This document shows, piece by piece, positions 54,263 to 64,000 of a stretch of DNA of 64,000 nt; within the stretch, counting starts at the first letter, position 1; every line of letters begins with the position of its first letter. Position numbers and translations under genes: made by a program. Origin of the DNA: Burkholderia sp. 9120. GTDB taxonomy: Bacteria; Pseudomonadota; Gammaproteobacteria; Burkholderiales; Burkholderiaceae. Location: positions 620,001 through 684,000 of the forward strand of contig NZ_JQNA01000002.1 of the NCBI RefSeq assembly GCF_000745015.1. The letters are read 5' to 3'. The notes beneath the pieces were generated by a model. That model was not told the DNA's origin and did no database searches. It saw nothing but the letters and a program-made list of their open reading frames with translations.

Positions 54263-54305
54263 TGACAGCGAACCGGGTTTGCGCCCGGTTGTCTGCGGAT
54301 ATTGC

Positions 54306-56132
54306 TTAGTCCACTGCGCCCTTACGGCTTGCGCTACGGCGCTCGTGTTCCTTCAGGTAACGCTTGCGCAGACGAATGGATTGCGGCGTGACTTCGACGA
54401 GTTCGTCGTCGTCGATGAATTCGACCGCGTATTCCAGCGACATCTGGATCGGAGGCACGAGGCGCACCGCTTCGTCGGTACCCGACGAACGCACGTTGGT
54501 CAGTTGCTTGCCCTTGATCGGGTTCACGACCAGGTCGTTGTCACGGCTGTGAATGCCGATGATCATGCCTTCGTACAGCGGCTCACCCGGCGACACGAAC
54601 ATACGGCCGCGATCCTGCAGCTTCCACAGTGCGTACGCGACAGCCGCGCCGTCGTCCTGAGAAATCAGCACGCCGTTGCGACGCTCGCCCACCGCGCCTT
54701 CACGAACCGGCTGGTACGAGTCGAACGTGTGGCTCATCAGGCCCGTGCCGCGCGTGAGCGTGAGGAATTCCGACTGGAAGCCGATCAGGCCACGTGCCGA
54801 AATACGGTACTCGAGACGCGTACGGCCACGGCCGTCCGACGCCATGTCGAGCATTTCGCCCTTACGGCGGCCCAGCTCTTCCATCACGCCACCCTGGTGG
54901 CCGTCTTCCATGTCGACGGTCAGGTTTTCGTACGGCTCGTGTTTCACGCCGTCGATTTCCTGCATCACCACGCGCGGACGCGACACGGCCAGCTCGTAGC
55001 CTTCGCGACGCATGTTTTCCACCAGAATGGTCAGGTGCAATTCACCGCGGCCTGCCACTTCAAACGTGGTTTCGTCGCCGGTTTCTTTCACGCGCAGCGC
55101 CACGTTGTGGTTCAGTTCCTTCATCAGGCGGTCACGAATCTGACGGCTCGTGACGAACTTGCCTTCGCGGCCGGCCAGCGGCGACGAATTGACGAGGAAG
55201 TTCATGGTCAGCGTCGGTTCGTCGACGGTGATCATGGGCAGCGCGTCCGGTTGTTCCGGTGCGCAGATAGTCACGCCGATACCGATTTCTTCGATACCGT
55301 TGATCAGCACGATGTCGCCGGCTTCAGCCGACTCGACCTGCACGCGCTCGAGGCCCTTGAACGACAGCACCTGGTTGATCTTGCGGTTCAGGATCGCGCC
55401 GTCGGGGCCCGAACGAACGGCGACCGACATACCCGGCTTGATCGTGCCGCGCGTGATACGGCCCACGCCGATACGGCCGACGTACGACGAATAGTCCAGC
55501 GACGTGATCTGCAGTTGCAGCGGCGCAGCCGGATCGGCCGGGCGAACCGGAACGTGTTGCAGCACGGCTTCGAACAGCGGACGCATGTCGCCTTCGCGCA
55601 CGTCCTGCGTCAAGCCCGCGTAGCCGTTCAGGCCCGACGCGTAGACGATCGGGAAGTCGAGTTGTTCGTCGGTTGCGCCCAGCTTGTCGAACAGGTCGAA
55701 CGTCTGGTTGATCACCCAGTCGATCCGCGCGCCCGGCCGGTCGACCTTATTGATCACGACGATCGGCTTCAGGCCGAGCGCCAGCGCTTTCTTGGTCACG
55801 AAGCGGGTTTGCGGCATCGGGCCTTCGACCGCGTCCACCAGCAGCAGCACCGAGTCGACCATCGACAGCACGCGCTCCACTTCGCCGCCGAAGTCGGCGT
55901 GGCCCGGCGTGTCGACGATGTTGATGTGCGTGCCTTCGTACTCGACCGCGCAGTTCTTCGACAGAATCGTGATGCCACGTTCTTTTTCGATGTCGTTCGA
56001 GTCCATCACGCGCTCGACGACCTGCTGGTTGTCGCGGAACGTGGCGGTCTGACGGAGCAGTTGGTCGACGAGCGTAGTCTTACCGTGGTCGACGTGGGCA
56101 ATGATGGCGATGTTGCGTAGGGCGCGGTTCAT
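54306..56132 (-). CDS. typA: Translational GTPase TypA/BipA
   Basis: A 608-residue ribosome-binding GTPase. G1 [11 protein letters not shown]2/RGIT region, G3 [11 protein letters not shown]4 [12 protein letters not shown]-like domains III and V and the TypA-specific C-terminal domain ([12 protein letters not shown]) follow. ATG 56132 ([14 protein letters not shown]) was chosen; a reading from 56228 adds 32 residues not found in the family. Confidence 0.97.
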   Translation of the reverse strand: MNRALRNIAIIAHVDHGKTTLVDQLLRQTATFRDNQQVVERVMDSNDIEKERGITILSKNCAVEYEGTHINIVDTPGHADFGGEVERVLSMVDSVLLLVDAVEGPMPQTRFVTKKALALGLKPIVVINKVDRPGARIDWVINQTFDLFDKLGATDEQLDFPIVYASGLNGYAGLTQDVREGDMRPLFEAVLQHVPVRPADPAAPLQLQITSLDYSSYVGRIGVGRITRGTIKPGMSVAVRSGPDGAILNRKINQVLSFKGLERVQVESAEAGDIVLINGIEEIGIGVTICAPEQPDALPMITVDEPTLTMNFLVNSSPLAGREGKFVTSRQIRDRLMKELNHNVALRVKETGDETTFEVAGRGELHLTILVENMRREGYELAVSRPRVVMQEIDGVKHEPYENLTVDMEDGHQGGVMEELGRRKGEMLDMASDGRGRTRLEYRISARGLIGFQSEFLTLTRGTGLMSHTFDSYQPVREGAVGERRNGVLISQDDGAAVAYALWKLQDRGRMFVSPGEPLYEGMIIGIHSRDNDLVVNPIKGKQLTNVRSSGTDEAVRLVPPIQMSLEYAVEFIDDDELVEVTPQSIRLRKRYLKEHERRSASRKGAVD

Positions 56133-56243
56133 AGGAAACCTGGAGACAGTTGGAGTGCGCCGCTTGCTTAGCCGGTTACTTATCGGTTGCCAGATAAACC
56201 ACGAAACCACGACAAGCCCAAAGCGCACTTTTGGGAACCCAAC

Positions 56244-56252
56244 ATTATAGCA
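56244..56252 (-). promoter_or_regulatory. Extended -10 promoter of typA
   Basis: Minus strand TGCTATAAT (extended -10) about 112 nt before the typA start. The -35 region is poor (GAGATA at 17 bp), as is usual with an extended -10. Confidence 0.55.
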
Positions 56253-56411
56253 CGCAGAAATGAAGCTATCTCATATTCCCTGATTGCGCGAGCGGCCTTG
56301 GCGCGCGCGGGCGCAGAACACCCTGCCCGCGCGGATCGGCGCAACCCTACGCAAAACCGCGCGCATCATGCCTTGAGCCGTAAGGGATCCTTGCCTAAGC
56401 TGTAATAACGC

Positions 56412-56441
56412 TTGCCGCGTCAACCAACGGACCTCTATACT
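56412..56441 (+). promoter_or_regulatory. Promoter of the marR-efflux operon
   Basis: TTGCCG (56412-56417), 18 bp, TATACT (56436-56441), 36 nt before the marR start. Confidence 0.5.
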
Positions 56442-56476
56442 CCTGCCTAGTCAACCATTGCATTCGCACGAGAATC

Positions 56477-56995
56477 ATGACGGAGCATTCTCCTACTCCC
56501 ACGCCGGACCTCAGCCAATATCAGCTAGGCGAAAGCGTCGGCTATCTGCTGTCGCGCGTGAAATCGACCATGTCGAACCTGATCACGCAACGCAGCATGG
56601 CCGAACTGGGCATCACCAGCCAGCAGGGCAGCATCCTGTTCATGGTGGCGAGCGGCAAATGCCTGCTGGCGGCCGAACTGGCGCGCGAATACGGCATCGA
56701 CGCAAGCGCCGTCACGCGTCTGGTCGACCGGCTGGAGAAGCGCGGTCTGCTGACCCGGGTGCGCAGCAACGAAGACCGACGCGTGGTACGCCTCGCGCTG
56801 ACGCCGGAAGGTCACGCGATCGCGGCGAAAATGCCGGCCATTTTCAACGGTGTGCTGGACGACCTGCTGAACGGCTTCACGCCGGAAGAAGTGGGTTTTC
56901 TGAAGAGCATGTTGCGCCGTGTGCTCGTCAATTCCGGTGAACAAACGGGACTAACCCGTGATGCAGCAAGCAATTTCGACAGCAAATCGTCATAG
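56477..56995 (+). CDS. MarR-family repressor of efflux operon
   Basis: 172 residues with a winged helix (AELAREYGIDASAVTRLVDRLEKRGLLTRVRSNEDRRVV, residues about 65-105) flanked by dimerisation helices. It heads a NodT/EmrA/EmrB-like efflux operon, as EmrR-type repressors do, and probably responds to phenolic or aromatic ligands (inference). Starts at ATG 56477 after a GAGA-containing leader. Confidence 0.88.
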   Translation: MTEHSPTPTPDLSQYQLGESVGYLLSRVKSTMSNLITQRSMAELGITSQQGSILFMVASGKCLLAAELAREYGIDASAVTRLVDRLEKRGLLTRVRSNEDRRVVRLALTPEGHAIAAKMPAIFNGVLDDLLNGFTPEEVGFLKSMLRRVLVNSGEQTGLTRDAASNFDSKSS

Positions 56996-57004
56996 ATTGC
57001 TTGC
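56966..57004. repeat. Inverted repeat across marR stop
   Basis: GCAAGCAAT (56966-56974) and ATTGCTTGC (56996-57004), 9-bp arms 21 bp apart, spanning the marR stop and the start of the gap before the outer-membrane factor gene. Possible second operator or mRNA stem separating repressor and pump expression. Confidence 0.45.
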
Positions 57005-57041
57005 AGTGTCCATCATTAAATTCCACTCAAAGAGTCGAGCG

Positions 57042-58550
57042 ATGAAATCCCTTTCCCTGTCCGCGTCCGCGCTTTCGCGCCGGACCGCTGTCGCCGCCGC
57101 GGTGACGGCGCTCGCCCTCACGGGGTGCGCGAACTACTTCGGCATGAAAAGCGACAAGCAGATCTCGTCGCCGGCTCAGTACGAGTCCTCCCAGAGTCTG
57201 TCGGGCCAGGGCGGCCAGTGGCCGTCGCTCGACTGGGCCGACCAGTTCGGCGACCCGCAGTTGCCCAAGCTGATCGCGGAAGCGCTGGAAGGCAGCCCGT
57301 CGATCGCGCAGGCGCAGGCACGGATCGCGAAGGCGTCGTCGTATATCGAAAGCTCGCGCTCGGCGCTGTATCCGAAGGTGAACGGCAGCTATTCGTGGAC
57401 CCGCGAACTGTTCTCCGGCAACGCGCTCTACCCGCCTCCGTACGGCGGCACCTGGTATAGCGAGAACAACGTGCTGGCCAGCGCGTCGTGGGATCTCGAC
57501 CTGTGGGGCAAGAATCGCCAGCGCCTCGGTCAGGCCGTGTCGCAGGAAAAGGCCGCCGAGGCCGACATGCAGCAGGCGCGCGTCACGCTTGCCGCGTCGG
57601 TGGCGAGCTCGTATAACCAGCTCGCGCAGCTCTATGCGTTCCGCGACATCGCCGCGCGCGAAATCGCCAACCGCCAGGATATCGGCCGCATTACCAACGG
57701 TCGCGTGGCGGCTGGTCTCGACACCAATGTCGAGCGGCAAACGGCGAACGGCAACATCGCGACCAGCCAGTCGAATTTGACCGACCTCGACGGCCAGATC
57801 ACCGTGGTGCGTTACCAGTTGGGCGCGCTGCTCGGCAAGGGGCCGGACCGCGGCCTGCAGATCGACAAGCCGGTGCTGACCAACGGCAACGCCGTGGCAC
57901 TGCCGGATAACCTGCCGGCCGACCTCGTCGCGCGTCGTGCGGATATCGTCGCCGCGCGCTGGCAAGTAGAAGCCGCGATGCACGACGTGAAGGAAGCCAA
58001 GGCCGAATTCTTCCCGGACGTGAATCTCGCGGCCGGCGTCGGCTTCGACGCGTTCGGCTGGGGCCGCTTCCTCAAATCCGGCAGCCGTCAGATGCAACTC
58101 GGCCCGGCGATCCATCTGCCGATCTTCGACGCCGGCGCGCTGCGCTCGCAGTTGAAGGGCCGCTTCGCCGATTTCGATCTGGACGTGGCGAACTACAACC
58201 AGACGCTGATCAGCGCGCTGTCGGACGTCGCGACGCAAGTCTCGTCGATCCGTTCGATCGACCAGCAGTCCGGCGACGCCCAGCGCGCGCTCGACGCGTC
58301 GACCAAGGCGTACCAGCTGGCCGTGATCCGCTACAAGGCCGGGCTGTCGCCGCAGTTGCAGGTGCTGACCGCCGACCAGAATCGCCTCGCCGCCGAACAG
58401 ACGGTCACCAGCCTGAAGATGCGCCGCCGCGATATGCAGATCGGCCTCATCAAGGCGCTCGGCGGCGGTTTCGACGCGACGCAAACCGGCCTCGTGGTGC
58501 CGACCGATGCCCCGGCATCGGCCACCGCCGCGACCGCCGCGGCAAACTGA
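57042..58550 (+). CDS. Outer-membrane efflux lipoprotein, NodT family
   Basis: A 502-residue TolC-like channel. Lipobox ALTGC (Cys29); two outer-membrane efflux repeats with long coiled coils (residues about 70-270 and 290-480). ATG 57042 (MKSLSLSASAL) opens the signal peptide. It exports substrate delivered by the next two gene products. Confidence 0.92.
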   Translation: MKSLSLSASALSRRTAVAAAVTALALTGCANYFGMKSDKQISSPAQYESSQSLSGQGGQWPSLDWADQFGDPQLPKLIAEALEGSPSIAQAQARIAKASSYIESSRSALYPKVNGSYSWTRELFSGNALYPPPYGGTWYSENNVLASASWDLDLWGKNRQRLGQAVSQEKAAEADMQQARVTLAASVASSYNQLAQLYAFRDIAAREIANRQDIGRITNGRVAAGLDTNVERQTANGNIATSQSNLTDLDGQITVVRYQLGALLGKGPDRGLQIDKPVLTNGNAVALPDNLPADLVARRADIVAARWQVEAAMHDVKEAKAEFFPDVNLAAGVGFDAFGWGRFLKSGSRQMQLGPAIHLPIFDAGALRSQLKGRFADFDLDVANYNQTLISALSDVATQVSSIRSIDQQSGDAQRALDASTKAYQLAVIRYKAGLSPQLQVLTADQNRLAAEQTVTSLKMRRRDMQIGLIKALGGGFDATQTGLVVPTDAPASATAATAAAN

Positions 58551-58628
58551 ACGCAGCGCACGAAGCCACACCGAACACGCAGAACATCCGAATAAACGAC
58601 GACGTTCAAGAGAACCCGGAGCACATCA

Positions 58629-59873
58629 ATGAGCACCCCCCAGCAGCCCGCGGCTAACCCCCAACCGGCCCAACCGGCGAACAACGGCAAACGCAAGCGC
58701 ATGATGACGCTGCTCGTCATCGTGATCCTGATCGCCGCGATCGCCTACGGCCTTTATTACTTCCTCGTCGCGCGCTTCCACGAAGACACCGACGACGCCT
58801 ACGTGAACGGCAACGTGGTGCAGATCACGCCGCAGGTCACCGGCACCGTGGTCGCCGTGAACGCGGACGACACGCAAACCGTCAAGGCCGGCGATCCGCT
58901 GGTCGTGCTCGATCCGGCCGACGCGCGCGTCGCGCTGGAACAGGCTGAAGCGAATCTGGCGCAAACGGTACGCCAGGTGCGCGGCCTGTTCGCCGACGAC
59001 AACCAGTACGAAGCGCAAGTCGCCCAACGCCAGTCCGATCTGTCGCGCGCTCAGGACGACCTGAAGCGCCGTCTGGCCGTCGCGCAAACCGGCGCGGTGT
59101 CGCTCGAAGAAATCTCGCACGCCCGCGACGCCGTGAAGAGCGCGCAAGCCTCCGTCGACGCCGCCCAGCAACAACTGGCGTCGAATCGCGCGCTGACCGC
59201 CAACACCACGATCGCGAATCACCCGAACGTACAGGCGGCCGCCGCGAAGGTGCGCGACGCGTACCTGAACAACGCGCGTAACAACCTGCCGGCGCCGGTC
59301 ACGGGCTACGTCGCGAAACGTTCGGTGCAGGTCGGCCAACGCGTTTCGCCGGGCACTCCGCTGATGGCGATCGTGCCGCTCGGCGGCGTGTGGGTCGATG
59401 CGAACTTCAAGGAAGTGCAACTGAAGTACATGCACATCGGCCAGCCGGTCGAACTGACGGCCGACGTGTACGGTTCGTCGGTCGTGTACCACGGCAAGGT
59501 GGTCGGCTTCTCGGCGGGTACGGGTTCGGCGTTCTCGCTGCTGCCCGCGCAGAACGCCACCGGCAACTGGATCAAGGTGGTGCAGCGTCTGCCGGTGCGG
59601 ATCGCGCTCGACCCGCAGGAACTTGAAAAGCATCCACTGCGGATCGGCCTGTCGATGCAAGCCGACGTCAGCATCAAGGACCAGAGCGGCGGCCAGCTCG
59701 GCGAAGCGCCGAACACGGTCTACCAGACCAACGTGTTCGAGAAGTACGGCGATCAGGCCGATGCGGAAATCGCCCGCATCATTGCGGAAAACGCCGGCCC
59801 GAACGGCGGCACGCCGAAGCCGGCTCAGGCAGCCGCGGCGGCCCCGGCCAAGCCCGCTGCGAAACTGATGTAA
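58629..59873 (+). CDS. emrA: EmrA-type membrane-fusion protein
   Basis: 414 residues: N-terminal cytoplasmic tail, one membrane helix (MMTLLVIVILIAAIAYGLYYF, residues about 24-44), a biotinyl-lipoyl-like half (DDAYVNGNVVQITPQVTGTV), an alpha-hairpin (about 105-190) and HlyD beta-barrel. A Pro/Ala tail ends it. GGAG precedes ATG. Links the MFS pump to the NodT channel. Confidence 0.92.
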   Translation: MSTPQQPAANPQPAQPANNGKRKRMMTLLVIVILIAAIAYGLYYFLVARFHEDTDDAYVNGNVVQITPQVTGTVVAVNADDTQTVKAGDPLVVLDPADARVALEQAEANLAQTVRQVRGLFADDNQYEAQVAQRQSDLSRAQDDLKRRLAVAQTGAVSLEEISHARDAVKSAQASVDAAQQQLASNRALTANTTIANHPNVQAAAAKVRDAYLNNARNNLPAPVTGYVAKRSVQVGQRVSPGTPLMAIVPLGGVWVDANFKEVQLKYMHIGQPVELTADVYGSSVVYHGKVVGFSAGTGSAFSLLPAQNATGNWIKVVQRLPVRIALDPQELEKHPLRIGLSMQADVSIKDQSGGQLGEAPNTVYQTNVFEKYGDQADAEIARIIAENAGPNGGTPKPAQAAAAAPAKPAAKLM

Positions 59874-59904
59874 GCGGCGCGACGATTCATACAAGGTTTT
59901 TTTA

Positions 59905-61467
59905 ATGGCTCAGGCTCAGGCGCAAGTCCCTCACCCGCCGCTCGAGGGCGCGCAACTGGTGATCGGCACCATCGCGGTGTCGCTTGCCGTGTTCATGAAC
60001 GTGCTCGACACGTCGATCGCCAACGTGTCGATTCCGTCCATTTCGGGCGACCTCGGCGTGTCGTCCGACCAGGGCACGTGGGTAATTACGTCGTTCGCGG
60101 TCGCCAACGCGATCTCCGTGCCGCTGACCGGCTGGCTCACCCAGCGGTTCGGCCAGGTGCGGCTGTTCATGGCGTCGATCATTCTGTTCGTGATCTCGTC
60201 GTGGCTGTGCGGCCTCGCGCCGACGCTGCCGTTCCTGCTCGCCTCGCGCGTGCTGCAAGGCGCGGTGGCCGGCCCGATGATTCCGCTGTCGCAAACGCTG
60301 CTGCTCGCCAGCTATCCACGCGCCAAGGCGCCGATGGCTTTATCGATGTGGGCGATGACCACACTGATCGCGCCGGTGGCCGGGCCGATTCTCGGCGGCT
60401 GGATCTCGGACAACATTTCGTGGCCGTGGATTTTCTACGTCAACATTCCGGTCGGCGCGATTGCCGCCGGGGCAACGTGGATGATTTTCCGCAACCGCGA
60501 TTCGGAGATCAGAAAAGCACCGATCGACGGCGTCGGTCTCGGCCTGCTGATCCTCTGGGTCGGCTCGCTGCAGGTCATGCTGGACAAGGGCAAGGATCTC
60601 GACTGGTTCTCGTCGACGACCGTCGTCGTGCTGGGGCTCACCGCAGTGATCTCGCTCGCGTTCTTTATCGTGTGGGAATTGACGGCCGAGCATCCGGTGG
60701 TCGATCTTTCGCTGTTCAGCCGGCGCAATTTCACGAGCGGCACGATCGCGCTGTCGATCGGATACGGGCTTTATTTCGGCAACCTCGTGTTGCTGCCGTT
60801 GTGGCTGCAAACCGATATCGGCTACACCGCCACCGAAGCAGGTCTTGTGATGGCGCCGGTCGGCGTGTTCGCGGTGCTGCTGTCGCCGATTACCGGCAAG
60901 GTGTTGCCGCGCACCGATCCGCGTTATATCGCGACGCTGTCGTTCCTCGTGTTCGCGCTGTGTTTCTGGATGCGCTCGCGCTATACGACCGGCGTCGATA
61001 CTTATTCGCTGCTGGTGCCCACGTTGATTCAGGGGATCGGCATGGCCGGGTTCTTCATCCCGCTGGTGTCGATCACGCTGTCGGGCTTGCCGGGCAACCG
61101 GATTCCGGCGGCGTCGGGTCTGTCGAATTTCGTGCGGATCATGTGCGGCGGCATCGGCACCTCGATCTTCCAGACCGCTTGGGATCACCGCACGATCATG
61201 CATCACGCGCAACTGGCCGAGCAGGCGAGCGCCTATAACCCGGTGTTCGATCAGTCGATCCGGCAGATGGGCGCGGCCGGTTTCAGTCAGCCGCAAGCGT
61301 ATGGTCTGTTCAATTCGATGGCCACGCAGCAGGCCGCGCAGTTGGGCGTGAACGATCTGTTCTTCGTGTCGGCGGGGATTTTCGTCGCGCTGATCGCGCT
61401 GATCTGGATGGCGCGGCCGGAACGTGCGGGTGGCGATGCGGGTGCCGCGGCCGCGGCGGCGCATTGA
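59905..61467 (+). CDS. emrB: EmrB-type 14-helix MFS drug exporter (DHA2)
   Basis: 520 residues, 14 hydrophobic helices. Motif D1-like LDTSIANVSIPSISGDLG, motif A GWLTQRFGQVRLF and motif C-like GPILGGWISDNISW are typical of DHA2 antiporters. It starts 31 nt after emrA with AAGG upstream. The operon ends at the 61515 terminator. Confidence 0.94.
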   Translation: MAQAQAQVPHPPLEGAQLVIGTIAVSLAVFMNVLDTSIANVSIPSISGDLGVSSDQGTWVITSFAVANAISVPLTGWLTQRFGQVRLFMASIILFVISSWLCGLAPTLPFLLASRVLQGAVAGPMIPLSQTLLLASYPRAKAPMALSMWAMTTLIAPVAGPILGGWISDNISWPWIFYVNIPVGAIAAGATWMIFRNRDSEIRKAPIDGVGLGLLILWVGSLQVMLDKGKDLDWFSSTTVVVLGLTAVISLAFFIVWELTAEHPVVDLSLFSRRNFTSGTIALSIGYGLYFGNLVLLPLWLQTDIGYTATEAGLVMAPVGVFAVLLSPITGKVLPRTDPRYIATLSFLVFALCFWMRSRYTTGVDTYSLLVPTLIQGIGMAGFFIPLVSITLSGLPGNRIPAASGLSNFVRIMCGGIGTSIFQTAWDHRTIMHHAQLAEQASAYNPVFDQSIRQMGAAGFSQPQAYGLFNSMATQQAAQLGVNDLFFVSAGIFVALIALIWMARPERAGGDAGAAAAAAH

Positions 61468-61514
61468 GATTCGGGTTGGTTACTGCGCTGTAGAGACGAC
61501 GTAACCCGATGTGA

Positions 61515-61552
61515 AAAAAGGCGGGACCGCCTGGTAGCGGTCCCGCCTTTTT
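61515..61552. terminator. Bidirectional rho-independent terminator
   Basis: 16-bp stem AAAAAGGCGGGACCGC (61515-61530) with GCGGTCCCGCCTTTTT (61537-61552), 6-nt loop, serving the convergent emrB and truB genes. Confidence 0.92.
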
Positions 61553-61594
61553 ATTTGCGGCGCGTATGTCTGGTTGCTGCGGTCAGCGAGCGGC

Positions 61595-62530
61595 TTAACT
61601 CTGCGCGGTGACCACCAGCCGTTCGGGCGCCAGCACACCCTCACCCGGCTTCGCGACGCCAAGCAGACGGCCTTCCGCTGCATACACTCTGACGCGCGGC
61701 GCATTCGCTGCGTCGCTGCTAATGCTCAACTCGGACAGCTTCAGCCGCTGACCGTGCAAAAAGCGGCGCGTCGCGTCTTCGTTCAACTCGACGGACGGGA
61801 ACGTCGACAACAACGCATCCACCGGCTGCAGCCACGTGTCACGCTCGGCTTCCGTGGCGTCGGACAACGCGTCGAGCGTCACCGAATTCTCCAGCGTCAG
61901 CGCACCCACACCCGTACGCCGCAACGCGACCAGATGCGCGCCGCAACCCAACGCTTCGCCGATATCTTCGGCCAGCGTACGCACGTACGTTCCTTTGGTG
62001 CAGGTCACGCGAAACGTCACATCAGGCAGCGCGCATGCGAGCAGCTCGAGCTTGAGGATCGTCACCTGGCGCCCTTCCCGCTCGACTGTCTGGCCGGCGC
62101 GCGCATATTCGTACAACGGTTTGCCGTCGCGCTTGAGCGCCGAATACATCGGCGGAATCTGGGTGATCTCGCCGAGAAAACGGCTCATGGCCGCCTGAAC
62201 CGCGGCCTCGTCGCACGTCACGGCGCGCGTGTCGATCGCTTCGCCTTCGGCGTCGCCGGTAATCGTGCGAATACCGAGGCGCATGGTGGCCTCGTAGGTC
62301 TTGTCGGCTTCGAGCAGGTCCTGCGAGAACTTGGTGGCTTCGCCGAAACACAACGGCAGCAAACCAGTGGCGAGCGGATCGAGCGTGCCGGTATGGCCCG
62401 CCTTTTTCGCCAGATAGAGACGCTTCGCGCGAATCAGCGCGTCGTTGCTCGACAGGCCGAGCGGCTTGTCGAGCAGCAGCACGCCGTCGAGCACGCGACG
62501 CGGCACGCGGGGACGTTGAGGTGCGGTCAT
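61595..62530 (-). CDS. truB: tRNA pseudouridine-55 synthase
   Basis: A 311-residue enzyme making pseudouridine 55 in tRNA T-loops. Catalytic Asp51 lies in GHTGTLDPLATG; KTYEATMRLG and GTYVRTLAEDIG motifs follow, and a PUA-like C-terminus. ATG 62530 (MTAPQRPRVPRRVLDG) was chosen. Downstream of rbfA by 117 nt. Confidence 0.96.
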   Translation of the reverse strand: MTAPQRPRVPRRVLDGVLLLDKPLGLSSNDALIRAKRLYLAKKAGHTGTLDPLATGLLPLCFGEATKFSQDLLEADKTYEATMRLGIRTITGDAEGEAIDTRAVTCDEAAVQAAMSRFLGEITQIPPMYSALKRDGKPLYEYARAGQTVEREGRQVTILKLELLACALPDVTFRVTCTKGTYVRTLAEDIGEALGCGAHLVALRRTGVGALTLENSVTLDALSDATEAERDTWLQPVDALLSTFPSVELNEDATRRFLHGQRLKLSELSISSDAANAPRVRVYAAEGRLLGVAKPGEGVLAPERLVVTAQS

Positions 62531-62647
62531 GTCAGAAAGACGGAGTCTTCGATGGATACGGAAAACGACGCTGGGTGCGGCGTGGGCTGATGCTTTCGGC
62601 TTCGGCTTCGGCGCCGTAAGCAGCCTAAGCCGCAACTCACAGCGCAC

Positions 62648-63013
62648 TCAGTCTTCTTTCGCGCGACTGGCGTTGGCTTCGTCGATCAGCTTCGACATCT
62701 CGACAGCCCGCTCGATCGTCTGGTCGTAGTGGAAATGCAGCGTCGGCACCGTATGGATATGCAGAAGTTTGAACAGCTGATTGTGCAGATGACCGGCCGC
62801 ATGCGTGAGCGCTTCGAGCGTCTGTTGCGGGTCGCCGGTCAACGTCGTGAAATAGATCTTGGCGTGCGCATAATCCGGCGTCAGTTCGACACTTTGAATC
62901 GTGACGATACCGATACGCGGATCTTTGACCTCGCGCAGCAGAACGGACAGATCGCGCTGGATCTGATCGGCGATCTGCACGTTGCGATTGGGAGAAGTAC
63001 GTTTTTTAGGCAT
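62648..63013 (-). CDS. rbfA: Ribosome-binding factor A
   Basis: A 121-residue KH-type 30S maturation factor. [24 protein letters not shown] helix followed by [19 protein letters not shown] and the C-terminal [20 protein letters not shown] are diagnostic. Lies between infB and truB, the usual nus-infB-rbfA-truB order. Confidence 0.95.
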   Translation of the reverse strand: MPKKRTSPNRNVQIADQIQRDLSVLLREVKDPRIGIVTIQSVELTPDYAHAKIYFTTLTGDPQQTLEALTHAAGHLHNQLFKLLHIHTVPTLHFHYDQTIERAVEMSKLIDEANASRAKED

Positions 63014-63151
63014 GGTGTTATGTGATCCGCTTGGGCGGATGCAAAAAAGTGGGTCGCGCAGCTGCGGCCTGCCGATGGTTCGTGGAGCGACGCCTGAGCG
63101 GCTCCATGCTATTCACGACAAGTCAGACCGCCTGCGCGAAACGGCGGGCCC

Positions 63152-63197
63152 AAAAAGCAACGGGCGGAGCGGGCGTTAAAGCCCGCTCCGCCCGTTG
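63152..63197 (-). terminator. Terminator between infB and rbfA
   Basis: A perfect 17-bp stem (63158-63174 with 63181-63197), 6-nt loop, followed on the minus strand by CTTTTT. It should separate infB from rbfA-truB or allow partial read-through. Confidence 0.85.
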
Positions 63198-63213
63198 AGC
63201 CGTGCCGCGTGAA

Positions 63214-64000
63214 TTACAGCGTACGCGCGACTTCGGTGATCTCGAAGACTTCGAACTGATCGCCTTCGACGATATCGTTGAAGTTCTTGATCGACATACC
63301 GCACTCGAAGCCCTGACGGACTTCCTTGACGTCGTCCTTGAAGCGCTTGAGCGAGTCGAGTTCGCCCGTGAAGATGACGACGTTGTTGCGCAGCACGCGC
63401 ACCGACGACGAGCGCTTGACGAAACCGTCCGTGACCATACAGCCTGCCACCGCGCCAATCTTCGGTACCTTGAAGACCTGACGCACTTCGACCGTACCGG
63501 TAATGATTTCGCGCTTCTCCGGCGCCAGCATGCCCGACATCGCGGCCTTCACGTCATCTACTGCGTCATAGATGATGTTGTAGTAGCGAATATCGACACC
63601 GTTGGATTCCGCCAGCTTGCGAGCCTGCGCATCCGCACGGGTGTTGAAGCCGATGATGACCGCCTTCGATGCCGTTGCCAGATTGACGTCCGACTCGCTG
63701 ATGCCACCCACGGCGCCGTGCACGATCTGTACGCGCACTTCGTCCGTGGACAGTTTGAGCAGCGACTGCACTAACGCTTCCTGCGAACCTTGCACGTCAG
63801 CCTTGACGATGAGCGGCATGTACGCCACTTCGCCTTCGGTCATCTGTTCCAGCATGTTCTCGAGCTTCGCGGCCTGTTGCTTGGCCAGCTTGACATCGCG
63901 GAACTTGCCTTGACGGAACAGCGCGACTTCACGTGCCTTACGGTCGTCCGGCATGACGATGACTTCTTCGCCAGCCTGCGGGACTTCCGACAAACCCTGA
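63214..64000 (-). CDS. infB: Translation initiation factor IF-2, C-terminal part
   Basis: About 262 codons at the window edge; the start lies outside. The visible part covers the end of domain II, domain III ([21 protein letters not shown]) and the C2 domain that binds fMet-tRNA ([21 protein letters not shown] to the end, [11 protein letters not shown]). The frame continues past position 64000. Confidence 0.96.
   Translation of the reverse strand, partial: QGLSEVPQAGEEVIVMPDDRKAREVALFRQGKFRDVKLAKQQAAKLENMLEQMTEGEVAYMPLIVKADVQGSQEALVQSLLKLSTDEVRVQIVHGAVGGISESDVNLATASKAVIIGFNTRADAQARKLAESNGVDIRYYNIIYDAVDDVKAAMSGMLAPEKREIITGTVEVRQVFKVPKIGAVAGCMVTDGFVKRSSSVRVLRNNVVIFTGELDSLKRFKDDVKEVRQGFECGMSIKNFNDIVEGDQFEVFEITEVARTL

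Overview
The window is chromosomal DNA from a high-GC beta-proteobacterium. It is most likely Burkholderiales, Paraburkholderia/Burkholderia type. The reasons are the second Hfq with a long disordered tail, the DUF3613, DUF2968 and DUF2147 proteins, the odhA-odhB-lpdA order followed by zapE, and the strong G/C third-position bias. Species was not determined. Both ends cut genes: rnr on the left and infB on the right.

Layout. 1-2283: rnr (minus). 2.5-3.1 kb: two nearly identical tRNA-Leu(CAG) genes, each with its own promoter and terminator. 3.2-4.3 kb: an AT-richer orphan gene with PIN-nuclease-like features. 4.5-6.4 kb: a ClC channel and a MAPEG protein. 6.9-8.1 kb: an SHS-type MFS carrier, then a possible small RNA ending in a strong terminator. 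8.4-19.1 kb: a fatty-acid beta-oxidation block (PsrA-like TetR, fadE, FabG-type reductase, MaoC hydratase, fadI, fadD, DUF1571 protein). 19.1-23.9 kb (minus): a vanillyl-alcohol-oxidase-type flavoprotein between two exported small proteins, next to an ECF sigma/anti-sigma pair led by a 46-residue exported peptide. 24.1-25.4 kb: hfq2 and two small genes. 25.7-39.6 kb (minus): a Tad/Flp pilus locus from flp to tadG, ending with a sigma-54 activator and a DUF2968 protein. 40.2-46.2 kb (plus): two paralogous Gly/Ser/Leu-repeat lipoproteins, a TpsB-like outer-membrane barrel and a DUF2147 protein. 46.3-56.1 kb (minus): an IS5-type N-terminal-domain protein, zapE, lpdA, odhB, odhA and typA. 56.5-61.5 kb (plus): a marR-led tripartite efflux operon. 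61.6-64 kb (minus): truB, rbfA and infB.

Two regulatory circuits can be read from the DNA. First, the motif GGAAT-N17-CGTT occurs twice on the minus strand, once before the peptide/sigma/anti-sigma operon and once before the oxidase operon. This suggests the ECF factor controls itself and the neighbouring oxidase. Second, the 658-bp gap between the divergent flp and lipoprotein genes holds a good -24/-12 (sigma-54) promoter facing the lipoproteins and a weaker one facing flp. A cluster of CGTTACG-type heptamers lies between them. With a sigma-54 activator encoded at the end of the tad operon, this suggests coordinated control of pili and the lipoprotein/TpsB-like module.

The lipoprotein pair plus the TpsB-like barrel, whose VRGY-type motif reads AQGY, is my best candidate for an undescribed system: a dedicated surface-export route for repeat lipoproteins. 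All functional calls are read from sequence and family knowledge. No database search was run.
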